This document shows, one piece after another, positions 52,034-59,723 of a stretch of 64,000 bases of DNA. Origin of the DNA: Halorhabdus utahensis DSM 12940 (GTDB taxonomy: Archaea > Halobacteriota > Halobacteria > Halobacteriales > Haloarculaceae); NCBI RefSeq assembly GCF_000023945.1, contig NC_013158.1, positions 682,001 through 746,000 of the forward strand, read 5' to 3'. A model generated the notes under the pieces. The model saw nothing but the letters and a program-made list of their open reading frames with translations. It was not told where the DNA came from and did no database searches. Positions within the stretch are counted from its first letter, which is position 1. Every line of letters starts with the position of its first letter. The position numbers and the translations under genes are program-made.

Positions 52034-52614
52034 GCGTCGACCTCCGGAGCCCAGCCCAGGCTCTGTGCTAAGTACGCCGCAACGACGGCGCGCGTTTCCG
52101 CTGGCTCCTCGCCGAGTGCGACGCCGCGGACGTGGCCACCGTTGGCCATCGTGACGACACTCCGTGCGACCGTCGCAGGATCGACTGTGGCGAACTCGCC
52201 TGCCTCGATACCCTCGTTGACGGCCGCCCGAACTTCTTGGCGCATCCGCTGGTCGAACCGCTCGAAGTGGTCCCGAAACCCGTCCTGGTAGGGGGCCTGT
52301 GCCTTCAGTTCCATCAGCGCGACGGCGAACTCCCCGTCGTCGGTCTCCGGGGGCGTAAAGAGGACGTCGAGAAACTGCGCGAGTCGCCGCCGCGGATCAG
52401 CCGTCTCAGCCGCCAGCTGCCGCTCGATCCGGTCGATCGACCGATCCAGGAATGCGGTCAGGAGCGCTTCCTTCGTATCGAAGTGATAGTGTATCGCCGC
52501 GGTCGTCAACGAGGATTCCTCGGCGATGTGCTTGATCGTCAGATCCGCAAACCCGTGAGCACAGAGCGCACGACCGGTCGCTCGAAGGATCTCCTCGTCA
52601 GTCTCGCTATCCAT
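52030..52614 (-). CDS. TetR/AcrR-family regulator
   Basis: 194 residues. The N-terminal DNA-binding domain (about 5-50) reads EILRATGRALCAHGFADLTI then HIAEESSLTTAAIHYHFDTK, the canonical TetR helix-turn-helix with H-Y-H-F. The remaining part is the ligand-binding domain, probably sensing a substrate of the co-transcribed MATE pump. The ATG at 52614 is set by the TATA-like AAGTTTTTG about 30 nt upstream and by domain alignment. Confidence 0.92.
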   Translation of the reverse strand: MDSETDEEILRATGRALCAHGFADLTIKHIAEESSLTTAAIHYHFDTKEALLTAFLDRSIDRIERQLAAETADPRRRLAQFLDVLFTPPETDDGEFAVALMELKAQAPYQDGFRDHFERFDQRMRQEVRAAVNEGIEAGEFATVDPATVARSVVTMANGGHVRGVALGEEPAETRAVVAAYLAQSLGWAPEVDA

Positions 52615-52650
52615 CGGTACTGGCCCTAGTTGTCTGCGCTTCAAAAACTT

Positions 52651-52664
52651 ACTGACTAGTCAGT
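52651..52664 (-). promoter_or_regulatory. Perfect 14-bp palindrome, operator of the TetR-MATE operon
   Basis: ACTGACTAGTCAGT is fully self-complementary and lies directly upstream of the TATA-like AAGTTTTTG (about 52641-52650) of the TetR gene. Size, symmetry and position fit a TetR-family autoregulatory operator that would hinder TBP/TFB binding. Confidence 0.65.
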
Positions 52665-52686
52665 CAGGCCAGGGCATGGCTCGCTC

Positions 52687-54948
52687 TCAGCCGAACCGAT
52701 CCCGCTCCGCTCGTGGCACGGCCTCGTCTGACGCCGCCACCAACGTCCCGATGGCCCTCCCCAGCGTGCGCATACACTCCCGCTGGGAGTCGACGTCTAG
52801 CCGTTCCGTCACCGCAGCCCACGGTCGGCGCTGAAGTGCTTTCATGACCAGCAATCGTTCCTGGCGAGCTGTCAGCTCGCCCCCGTCGCGCGGCCCAGAG
52901 CAATGCCGAAGCGCCAGTCGGGCAAACGCTGCCGGGGCAGTAGCATAGAGTCCAGCACCGTGCGGTGACCCGGCGAGCACACGCCACTCGAAGGCAGTGA
53001 GGTCGAGTTCCGGAGTCCCGTCGACTGTCCGCAGGACTGCCCGCACGACGTCGGGATCGAGATCGGCGAGTGGGTCCGACAGCATCCCGCCGACGCGGTC
53101 GAGGAACCACTCGGTGTGTCGATCCAGCAGTGCCCGCCCGTCGTCCGACGTCGCAGTCAGCATGATCGCCGAGTGCTCGCCGCTGCGCTCGTTTCGCGAG
53201 GTCGAAAGGTGGACCGTGTGATAGCCGTTCCGGGCCCAGAAGTCGACGAGTGCCGGCGTCGCACCGTAACTGGTCCCGAGCCAGTCCACGTCGGGCACGA
53301 ACTCGGATTCGATCTCGGCGAGGAGATGCGATCCCAATCCGCGCTCCCGGACGGCGTCGTGAGTCGCGATCCGCATGACACGCTGGCCGACGGGGACGGC
53401 GGCCGCCTCGTCCCGCAACTGGCTCGTCAGGACGTCGGGGATCATGTTTCCCGCGACGCGGGACCCCTCGTACATCTTAGCCCGCAAGTCGGGCGGCAAC
53501 GCGCCCTCACGAGCCAGCAGGGCGACCGAGACGACGTGCCCGTCGTGGGTGAGCGCCCGCACGCTGACGTTCGGGGCGTCGAGTAACCGGGCGAGGTCAG
53601 CTGGCTCCGTCCGGTAATGGGCGGCGACGAGGAGGCCGAAGACTTCCCGGAGCAAGTGCTCGTCAGCGAGCAGTTCGGCCGGTTCGAGCCGCGCGTAGGA
53701 GGCTGACTCCGGCGTCGCGCCGGCGACGAGTTGCGCCGCTGGTGGACGCGCGTTGAGCAACAGCGCCCGGAACGCCCAGACTTCGACCGGATCGCCCGCA
53801 GCGTACCGGATCGGTTCTGTCAGCTGGCGCTCGGTAACGTCGAAGGCAGAGTCAGTGAGTCGGTCCCGGAACCGCACAGAAAACCCCCGGCCTGCGCCCT
53901 CGTAGCCGTGGACGGTCGTCGTGAACGCAACGGCCGGCGCAGCCAAGAGTGCTTCGAGAACACGGACCGGCAGTGCCGCGGCCTCATCGACGAACAGGGC
54001 GTCGACGTCCTCGGCGTGTGTGGTCGCTTCGGTCGGGGGTTCGAACCGGACGCACCCGTCGCCGACCCCGATCGCCCGTGGATCGGCTTCCCGATCACGT
54101 TCGACCTCCGCATCGACCGCCGTCGCGAGTTCCTCGACGCGGGCGAACAGTTCGGCCGCGCTCCGGTACTGTGGCGCGGTCACGAGGACGTCCTGGCCAG
54201 CGAGTGCGAGACTCCCGGCCGCCAGCCCGGCAGCGCTCGATTTGCCGCGTCCGCGGTCAGCCTCGATCACGACGGCGTTGCCTGCTGCACGGAGCGCCTC
54301 GAGGGCGGACACACATTCGACCTGGTCCGCTGTGAGACACGCGTCGTAGGCTGCACTGGGAAACGCATGATCGTCCGGCGGGGCTGGGACATCGCTATCC
54401 AGACGCGGGGCTGGATGAGTCAGTCCGTCGCGTTCGACACGGTCCGCCTCGGCATCGACGATGGCGATTCCAGGATGGGTTCGAAGCGTCTCGACGAGCC
54501 GGGACCGGAAATGTCCCGACACGTCCGCACGGTCGAACGGCGGAACGGCCAGTGACTCGTCGAAGGCGTCACGGCGATCGCTCCATCGATCGAGCGGCGG
54601 CGCGAGCAACACGAACAGCCCCCCACCGTCGACCGCGCCGACGACGCGGCCGAGGGCGTTGGGATCACACCGTTCGTGGCAGTCAAGGACGACCACGTCA
54701 CGGGTTCGGCCGAGCAGGCGGTCTGCATGCGCCGGTTCGAGGTGTTCGTGAGACGCTCCAGCAAGGTCGCTTGTCAGCCCGTCGCCCGGACTGACGGTAG
54801 TGACGGTCTCGTCGTCCGCGATGACGCTCTCGACGGCCGTCGCGGCGGTCGAGCGCGTTCTTGCGGGATCGCCGTGGACCACGAGCAGCCGACGTTCGTC
54901 GGCGTTCCGGGCCTCCGCACGGAGCGGGACGACCACGTCCTCGATCAT
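52687..54948 (-). CDS. tmcA: tRNA(Met) cytidine acetyltransferase TmcA
   Basis: 753 residues from the ATG at 54948. An N-terminal DUF1726-like domain is followed by a helicase-like ATPase with Walker A EADRGRGKSSAA (229-240) and DEAAALPV, then a GNAT acetyltransferase domain with RIATHDAVRERGLGSHLL, and a C-terminal tRNA-binding region. The enzyme makes N4-acetylcytidine in tRNA, and in hyperthermophiles also in rRNA and mRNA. Complete and of normal length. An ATG-like start nine residues earlier is possible. Confidence 0.92.
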   Translation of the reverse strand: MIEDVVVPLRAEARNADERRLLVVHGDPARTRSTAATAVESVIADDETVTTVSPGDGLTSDLAGASHEHLEPAHADRLLGRTRDVVVLDCHERCDPNALGRVVGAVDGGGLFVLLAPPLDRWSDRRDAFDESLAVPPFDRADVSGHFRSRLVETLRTHPGIAIVDAEADRVERDGLTHPAPRLDSDVPAPPDDHAFPSAAYDACLTADQVECVSALEALRAAGNAVVIEADRGRGKSSAAGLAAGSLALAGQDVLVTAPQYRSAAELFARVEELATAVDAEVERDREADPRAIGVGDGCVRFEPPTEATTHAEDVDALFVDEAAALPVRVLEALLAAPAVAFTTTVHGYEGAGRGFSVRFRDRLTDSAFDVTERQLTEPIRYAAGDPVEVWAFRALLLNARPPAAQLVAGATPESASYARLEPAELLADEHLLREVFGLLVAAHYRTEPADLARLLDAPNVSVRALTHDGHVVSVALLAREGALPPDLRAKMYEGSRVAGNMIPDVLTSQLRDEAAAVPVGQRVMRIATHDAVRERGLGSHLLAEIESEFVPDVDWLGTSYGATPALVDFWARNGYHTVHLSTSRNERSGEHSAIMLTATSDDGRALLDRHTEWFLDRVGGMLSDPLADLDPDVVRAVLRTVDGTPELDLTAFEWRVLAGSPHGAGLYATAPAAFARLALRHCSGPRDGGELTARQERLLVMKALQRRPWAAVTERLDVDSQRECMRTLGRAIGTLVAASDEAVPRAERDRFG

Positions 54949-55066
54949 GGCTCCCGAATGGGTGAGTACGCACATGGACCCATCGATTCAGCAGGTGAGG
55001 GTCGGCCATTGTCGACAGATCTCGACCGTCGTGTGGCGGCCTCACACGCGCAAGCGGCTTCGAAAG

Positions 55067-55244
55067 CGCTTTTACGTCCGCCGGACCACGTTCGGGTACA
55101 GCCTGCACGGGGTTGATGATACTCCTAGCCATCTAGGACTTTCGCGCCGCCTCGATCTCCGGGGCGACGCCGGGATCTGCCCGTCCGGGGACGGTCCCGC
55201 ACGGCGGGGGAGTGTGAGCCCACGTGCAGGAGGTGATCCAACCC
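55067..55244 (+). promoter_or_regulatory. Promoter and structured leader of the rpl7ae operon with strong Shine-Dalgarno
   Basis: A TATA-like CTTTTACG (about 55067-55074) would start a leader of about 145 nt. In it are a 6-bp hairpin TCCTAG/CTAGGA (55123-55138) after GATGATAC, and GC-rich self-complementary sequence at about 55160-55200. GGAGGTGATCC (about 55229-55239), fully complementary to the 16S rRNA 3' end, precedes the rpl7ae ATG, unusual in a genome where many genes are leaderless. Confidence 0.5.
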
Positions 55245-55607
55245 ATGCCAGTATACGTCGATTTCGATGTTCCCGCGGACCTCGAAGATGACGCCCTCGA
55301 GGCGCTCGAGGTCGCGCGAGACACAGGCCGAGTAAAGAAAGGAACCAACGAGACGACCAAGGCGATCGAGCGCGGCAACGCCGAGCTCGTCGTCGTCGCC
55401 GAGGACGTTCAGCCGGAGGAGATCGTGATGCACATTCCGGAACTCGCAGCCGAGAAGGACGTCCCCTATCTGTTCGTCGGCGCCCAGGACGATCTCGGTC
55501 ACGCGGCCGGCCTCGAAGTCGGCTCCGCGGCGGCCGCGATCGTCGATGCGGGCGACGCCGACGGCGACGTCGAGGACATCGCCGGGAAGGTCGAGGATCT
55601 CCGCTGA
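55245..55607 (+). CDS. rpl7ae: 50S ribosomal protein L7Ae (eL8)
   Basis: 120 residues with the L7Ae fold: [20 protein letters not shown] is the RNA-binding signature, and the [10 protein letters not shown] region the loop that contacts the kink-turn. Besides being ribosomal, archaeal L7Ae is a core protein of C/D and H/ACA guide RNPs and RNase P. The ATG at 55245 is fixed by the Shine-Dalgarno just upstream. First gene of rpl7ae-rps28e-rpl24e-ndk. Confidence 0.96.
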   Translation: MPVYVDFDVPADLEDDALEALEVARDTGRVKKGTNETTKAIERGNAELVVVAEDVQPEEIVMHIPELAAEKDVPYLFVGAQDDLGHAAGLEVGSAAAAIVDAGDADGDVEDIAGKVEDLR

Positions 55608-55618
55608 GGTGATCACGC

Positions 55619-55846
55619 ATGAGCGCTGAGGAGTCCACCGACGACGGATCCACGCCCGCGGAGGTCATCGAGGTCGTGGGCCGGACGGGGATGCACGGCG
55701 AGGCCATGCAGGTCAAGTGCCGCATCCGCGAGGGCGAGAACAAGGGCCGAATCATCACCCGCAACGTGCTCGGTGGCGTGCGCGAGGGGGACGTCCTCCA
55801 GCTGCGCGAGACCGCACGCGAGGCGGACGCCATCGGAGGCCAATAA
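55619..55846 (+). CDS. rps28e: 30S ribosomal protein S28e
   Basis: 75 residues: acidic N-terminus, then the OB-fold core with [19 protein letters not shown] and the C-terminal [16 protein letters not shown], diagnostic for S28e. GAGGTGATCA about 4-13 nt before the ATG is a strong ribosome-binding site. Ends overlapping the first base of rpl24e. Confidence 0.96.
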   Translation: MSAEESTDDGSTPAEVIEVVGRTGMHGEAMQVKCRIREGENKGRIITRNVLGGVREGDVLQLRETAREADAIGGQ

Positions 55847-56265
55847 TGCCACAGACACGCGAATGTGACTACTGCGGCGCGGACATCGAGCCCGGCACCG
55901 GGACGATGTTCGTCCGGAAGAACGGGACGACGATCCACTTCTGCTCGTCGAAATGCGAGAAGAACGCCGATCTCGGTCGGGAGGCACGCGATCTCTCCTG
56001 GACCGAGGCCGGTCGCGGAACGGGCGGCGACGCTGCCGCCGAGCAGCAAACGGACACCGCCGACGCTGACGAGCAAGCCGAGACCGAAAACGAAGACGAA
56101 GCTGCCGAAGACGCTGCAGCCGCTGACGATGCGGACGAGGCCGAAGACGAAGTCGAAGCAGACGAGGCCGAAGACGAAGTCGACGCGGACGACGAATCTG
56201 ACGCCGAAGCTGACGCAGACGCCGAGGAGACCGACACGGAGGAGCCGACGGAGGCTGACGCATGA
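55846..56265 (+). CDS. rpl24e: 50S ribosomal protein L24e with long acidic C-terminal extension
   Basis: 139 residues, more than twice the usual size of about 60. Residues 1-55 are the zinc-ribbon L24e (Cys7, 10, 33, 37; [11 protein letters not shown]). From about 58 on the protein is almost only Ala, Asp, Glu and Thr, with local repeats such as [17 protein letters not shown]. The core is certain. The tail would carry a very high negative charge. The last four bases overlap ndk. Confidence 0.94.
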   Translation: MPQTRECDYCGADIEPGTGTMFVRKNGTTIHFCSSKCEKNADLGREARDLSWTEAGRGTGGDAAAEQQTDTADADEQAETENEDEAAEDAAAADDADEAEDEVEADEAEDEVDADDESDAEADADAEETDTEEPTEADA

Positions 56266-56744
56266 GCCATCACGATGAGCGCACGTTCGTCATGGCCAAG
56301 CCCGACGCTGTCCAGCGCGGACTCATCGGCGAAATCGTCTCCCGGCTCGAGGAGCGCGGCCTGAAACTCGTCGGCGCGAAGTTCATGCAGATCGACGAGG
56401 ACCTCGCTCACGAGCACTACGGCGAACACGAAGACAAGCCCTTCTTCGACGGGCTCGTCGAGTTCATCACCTCCGGCCCGGTCATGGCGATGGTCTGGGA
56501 GGGCGCGGACGCGACGCGGCAGGTCCGCCAGATGATGGGCGCGACCGATCCCGCCGAGGCCGCCCCCGGCACGATCCGGGGCGACTACGGTCTCGACCTG
56601 GGGCACAACATCATCCACGGCTCGGACAACGAAGATCCCGGAGCGAACGAACGCGAGATCGAGCTGTTCTTCGACGACGAGGAACTGGTCGACTACGAGC
56701 GCGCCGACGCTGAGTGGGTCTACGAAGACACCGGCGACCACTGA
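56262..56744 (+). CDS. ndk: Nucleoside diphosphate kinase
   Basis: 160 residues. Starts [19 protein letters not shown], has the phosphohistidine motif NIIHGSDN (catalytic His about 120) and the arginine/lysine nucleotide contacts of the family. It equilibrates NTP pools. Translationally coupled to rpl24e by a four-base overlap, a conserved haloarchaeal linkage to ribosomal genes. Confidence 0.96.
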   Translation: MSHHDERTFVMAKPDAVQRGLIGEIVSRLEERGLKLVGAKFMQIDEDLAHEHYGEHEDKPFFDGLVEFITSGPVMAMVWEGADATRQVRQMMGATDPAEAAPGTIRGDYGLDLGHNIIHGSDNEDPGANEREIELFFDDEELVDYERADAEWVYEDTGDH

Positions 56745-56792
56745 CCGGCGGTCCCGTTCATATTTTCGACACCACCGTAGCGAGCAGTGACC

Positions 56793-57251
56793 TCACTCGT
56801 CAGGACTGCTGACTGCCGGCGGATCGCCGACCCGGTAGGTCAACACCGGGACCGGCGCGGATCGGACGACGCGCTCGGCGACGCTCCCCAGCAACAGTCG
56901 ATCGAGTCCGCCCCGGCCATGGGTCCCCATGACGATCAGGTCGACGTCCGATTGCTCGGCAGCGGCAGCGATCTCCCGACTTGGCGCACCTTCGGTCATC
57001 TCGGTCTCGACAGGGACGTCCCCGTCGGCCAGTTCCCCGATCTGTGCCAGTGCCTGCTCGCCCTCTTCGCGCAACATACCGGAGACGGCCTCCCAGGACG
57101 TGTCCATCGGCATCCGACTCATGGTCGCCGTGTCCAAGACGTATAACCCGTGAACCGTCCCATTGTGAACCGCTGCCAGCTCCAGGGCGTGCTCGATGAC
57201 GGCGTCGATGCCCTCAGACCCGTCCGTCGGAACGAGAATGCGGTCGTACAT
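56793..57251 (-). CDS. Universal stress protein (UspA family)
   Basis: 152 residues: start YDRILVPTDGSEGIDAVIEHA and the ATP-binding motif GTHGRGGLDRLLLGSVAERV (G-2x-G-9x-G-S). ATP-binding type. Role in haloarchaea not defined. A TATA-like TCTTATGTC (about 57280-57288) is 30-35 nt before the ATG. Confidence 0.92.
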   Translation of the reverse strand: MYDRILVPTDGSEGIDAVIEHALELAAVHNGTVHGLYVLDTATMSRMPMDTSWEAVSGMLREEGEQALAQIGELADGDVPVETEMTEGAPSREIAAAAEQSDVDLIVMGTHGRGGLDRLLLGSVAERVVRSAPVPVLTYRVGDPPAVSSPDE

Positions 57252-57334
57252 GGACCTATGTTAACGTACAACGCCCCCCGACATAAGAGGCCATGTCAGT
57301 CGTCTGTCCAAATAGGCGGTTGCCCGGGATGAAA

Positions 57335-58354
57335 TCAGTTCGCGAGGAGGACGTCAGTCACGTCGTCGACGCCGGCCCGCCGAACCACGGCGCGGACGAC
57401 GTCTTCCGCGCCGGCGAGATTGTCCGAGTCGCCGTCCAGAACCAGCAGCCGAGCCTCGCGTCCCGGCTCGATCACGCCGGCGTCCAGCCCGGCGATCTCG
57501 GCACCGGCGACCGTCGCCATCTGCAGGACTTCCCGCGCCGAGACGTCGTAGAGTTTCGCGGCGAATTCCATCTCGCGGAACATCGACGGGCTGTTGAGGA
57601 ACACGTTGTCCGTCCCGAGTGCGACTGTCGTGCGGTCGAAGAGTTCGCGGGCCGGCGCGACCCCGGCGTCGGTCACGAGGTTCGAACGTGGACAGAGGAC
57701 GACCGGTGTCCCCTCGTCGTCGAGGCGTTCGTAGTGAATCGCGTCGAGGTGGACCATATGAACGAGGAAGTCCGGATCCAGATCCAGCGCCGGGTTGACG
57801 TCGTCGCTGTCACGCTCACCGGCGTGGATGCCAAAGAGTTTGCCGGCCTCGCGTGTCGCCGAGCGTTCGGCCCCGAACTCGCCGTCGCGTGCGCCGCTTG
57901 CGCCGAAGCCGTCGGCGGCGGCCATCGCGTCGATCGTCTCCCGGCCCAGGATCACGCCCTCGATCGCGAGCCCGTCGAGGGCCGCTTCGATCGCTTCGAC
58001 GCCGGAGACACCGCCCTCCCGGAACTCGAGGAACGCACCAGTTCCGGCCCGTTCCATGAACGAAAGCGAGCGCCGCATGGCAGCGACAAGCTCCTCGCGA
58101 CTCGCCTCACGGAGGAGCTGGTGTTTCAACCCGTCCGGCGGCGCAACGAGTTCGTCGAGGCTGAGGCCGGCCCCGGCTTCTTTTGCGATGGAATCGCCGA
58201 TGTGCGTGTGGGCGTTGACGAACGCCGGCAGGATGATCTGATCGGTGTCGATGCTGGCTTCTTCGACGGCTGTGATCTCACCGTCCTCGACGACGACTCG
58301 GCCTTCGACCGGCGCGAACTCCCGCCCGCGGAGAATCGTCCCTTCCAGTTGCAT
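57335..58354 (-). CDS. Amidohydrolase/chlorohydrolase-family metal-dependent hydrolase
   Basis: 339 residues. A composite N-terminal beta domain (1-45), then the TIM barrel with first metal motif PAFVNAHTHIGD, a histidine in LFGIHAGE, a histidine in HMVHLD, and the aspartate in ALGTDNVFLN. A deaminase or hydrolase of the TrzA/MtaD-like branch; substrate unknown. Start at 58354 by alignment of the beta domain. Upstream in-frame sequence is not conserved-looking. Confidence 0.85.
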   Translation of the reverse strand: MQLEGTILRGREFAPVEGRVVVEDGEITAVEEASIDTDQIILPAFVNAHTHIGDSIAKEAGAGLSLDELVAPPDGLKHQLLREASREELVAAMRRSLSFMERAGTGAFLEFREGGVSGVEAIEAALDGLAIEGVILGRETIDAMAAADGFGASGARDGEFGAERSATREAGKLFGIHAGERDSDDVNPALDLDPDFLVHMVHLDAIHYERLDDEGTPVVLCPRSNLVTDAGVAPARELFDRTTVALGTDNVFLNSPSMFREMEFAAKLYDVSAREVLQMATVAGAEIAGLDAGVIEPGREARLLVLDGDSDNLAGAEDVVRAVVRRAGVDDVTDVLLAN

Positions 58355-58495
58355 GGTCGGGTCGTTGGGGTGAGCGGGGTTTGACGGTTTCGAGGATCGT
58401 ACGGTTCCAAGGGAGGAGGCTCCTGGCCGACCGGCGGTTGCGTCGACTCGAGCCGGCGTTGTTGTTCGGAGTGACACCACTATCCGACGTAATGG

Positions 58496-58530
58496 AAAAC
58501 TTTTATGACTCTTGGTAAAGTTAGCTTTAC
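58496..58530 (+). promoter_or_regulatory. Promoter with inverted-repeat operator for the small-protein/DUF2178/XRE operon
   Basis: TATA-like AACTTTTATG (58498-58507) is followed by the inverted repeat GTAAAG-TTAG-CTTTAC (58515-58530) that covers the predicted transcription start, just before the ATG at 58537. A symmetric site at this position fits repression by the XRE protein of the operon. Confidence 0.6.
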
Positions 58531-58536
58531 ACAGAG

Positions 58537-58653
58537 ATGCGGACAAAACGGTATCGACACGCGTCGGTCGTGGCATCGGCGGAGGGGACAACCACGACAG
58601 GCGAGCGACAGTTTGACGACGAGCAGACCGTCGAGTACCGAGGGAAGCCATGA
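58537..58653 (+). CDS. 38-residue leader protein of the XRE operon
   Basis: A short frame beginning MRTKRYRHASVV and ending VEYRGKP. It starts at the first ATG after the promoter, at leaderless distance, and its stop overlaps the start of the next gene by four bases (ATGA), the same coupling used elsewhere in this genome. The product is basic at the N-terminus, has no membrane segment and matches nothing I know. It may be a functional small protein or a translated leader that couples ribosomes to the membrane protein genes. Confidence 0.5.
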   Translation: MRTKRYRHASVVASAEGTTTTGERQFDDEQTVEYRGKP

Positions 58654-59051
58654 CAATGTGGTATCGAGCCAAGCGCGTCAGGTTGCTCGTGGCCTTCGCC
58701 GCCGCTATCCTGTTCGGGGTCGTCCTCGAGGCGGCGATGGACCCGTTCGAGGGTACTGGCATCGCAGCGATCGGCCTCCTGGCTGGGATGGTGGGTATGG
58801 GAGCCGTCGGCGGGTATTGGTACTGGCGTGAGATACGAACAGTCCCGGACGCCGACGAGCGCCAGCGATCGATCGAGCGCCGTGCATCCCGCCTGGCCCA
58901 TGGGGCGTTGTTACTCGGGGTGACAGGGCTCGGGACCGTCCTGGCGACGCCGTTGTATACCGGCCCAGTCTGGCCGCTCCTGCTCGGCCTCGTCGGCCTG
59001 AACATCGCCGTCCACGAGCTTTCGATCGAGTATTACCGTCGACAGATGTAA
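58650..59051 (+). CDS. DUF2178-like membrane protein
   Basis: 133 residues with four helices in two pairs (about 12-28, 38-56, 83-101, 104-122) separated by a charged loop DADERQRSIERRASRLA typical of DUF2178. The C-terminus reads EYYRRQM, the same seven residues as in the next gene product. These proteins occur beside short XRE regulators, as here, and may transmit a membrane signal. Confidence 0.78.
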   Translation: MTMWYRAKRVRLLVAFAAAILFGVVLEAAMDPFEGTGIAAIGLLAGMVGMGAVGGYWYWREIRTVPDADERQRSIERRASRLAHGALLLGVTGLGTVLATPLYTGPVWPLLLGLVGLNIAVHELSIEYYRRQM

Positions 59052-59053
59052 TC

Positions 59054-59476
59054 ATGAGGCTTTCAACAATGGAATTCACCAACTGGAGTTCGATCGGTCG
59101 TATCAGAGTCGTAATCGTGGGGATGTTCCTGGGCGGTATCGGGTTCGGTTTCACCATGGCAATGCTCGAAGATTCGATCCCGGCCTTCTCCCCGTTCTGG
59201 GCCGGTATCGGTCTGATGGGGGTCGCCGGTGTCGCCGGGTACGCGTACTACAGACGACTGGATCGGGCGGGGATCGCCGACGAGCGGAGCAAGCAGATCA
59301 GTTACAAGGCAACCGCAATCTCCTGGAGCGGACTGCTGGTCGGCCTGTCAGTGGTGCTGTTGATCCTTAGCATGACGAATCTCGACCTCCCGATGATCCC
59401 GGTGCTGCTGGGGTTCATCGTGGGAAGTATCGTGGTTCAGCAGGTAGCAAACGAGTACTACCGACGACAGATGTAA
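59054..59476 (+). CDS. DUF2178-like membrane protein, paralogue of the preceding one
   Basis: 140 residues, four helices, same charged loop (IADERSKQISYKATAIS) and same end EYYRRQM as its neighbour. Two nt separate the stop codon of the first paralogue from this ATG. A tandem duplication within an operon; the two may form a heteromer. Confidence 0.78.
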   Translation: MRLSTMEFTNWSSIGRIRVVIVGMFLGGIGFGFTMAMLEDSIPAFSPFWAGIGLMGVAGVAGYAYYRRLDRAGIADERSKQISYKATAISWSGLLVGLSVVLLILSMTNLDLPMIPVLLGFIVGSIVVQQVANEYYRRQM

Positions 59477-59478
59477 CC

Positions 59479-59691
59479 ATGGAGAACGATCTCAAGGTCT
59501 GGCGGGCGAAAGAGGACATCACGCAGGGGGAACTCGCCGACGCGGTCGGCGTCTCCAGACAGACGATCAACGCGCTCGAACGGGAGCGCTACGACCCGAG
59601 CCTCGAACTGGCGTTCAAACTCGCAAGACACTTCGACTGTGCGATCGAGGACATCTTCGAGTATGACCCAGCGGATGCATCAGAGAAGTAA
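59479..59691 (+). CDS. Short XRE-family transcriptional regulator
   Basis: 70 residues, essentially one Cro/CI helix-turn-helix: TQGELADAVGVSRQTINALERERYDPSLELAFKLARHFDCAIEDIF. This is the YozG/HipB-like short XRE type that accompanies DUF2178 proteins. Last gene of the operon, two nt after the second membrane protein gene. Confidence 0.93.
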   Translation: MENDLKVWRAKEDITQGELADAVGVSRQTINALERERYDPSLELAFKLARHFDCAIEDIFEYDPADASEK

Positions 59692-59723
59692 ACCATGTGC
59701 TCGCCGACGGCAGACCACAACCA

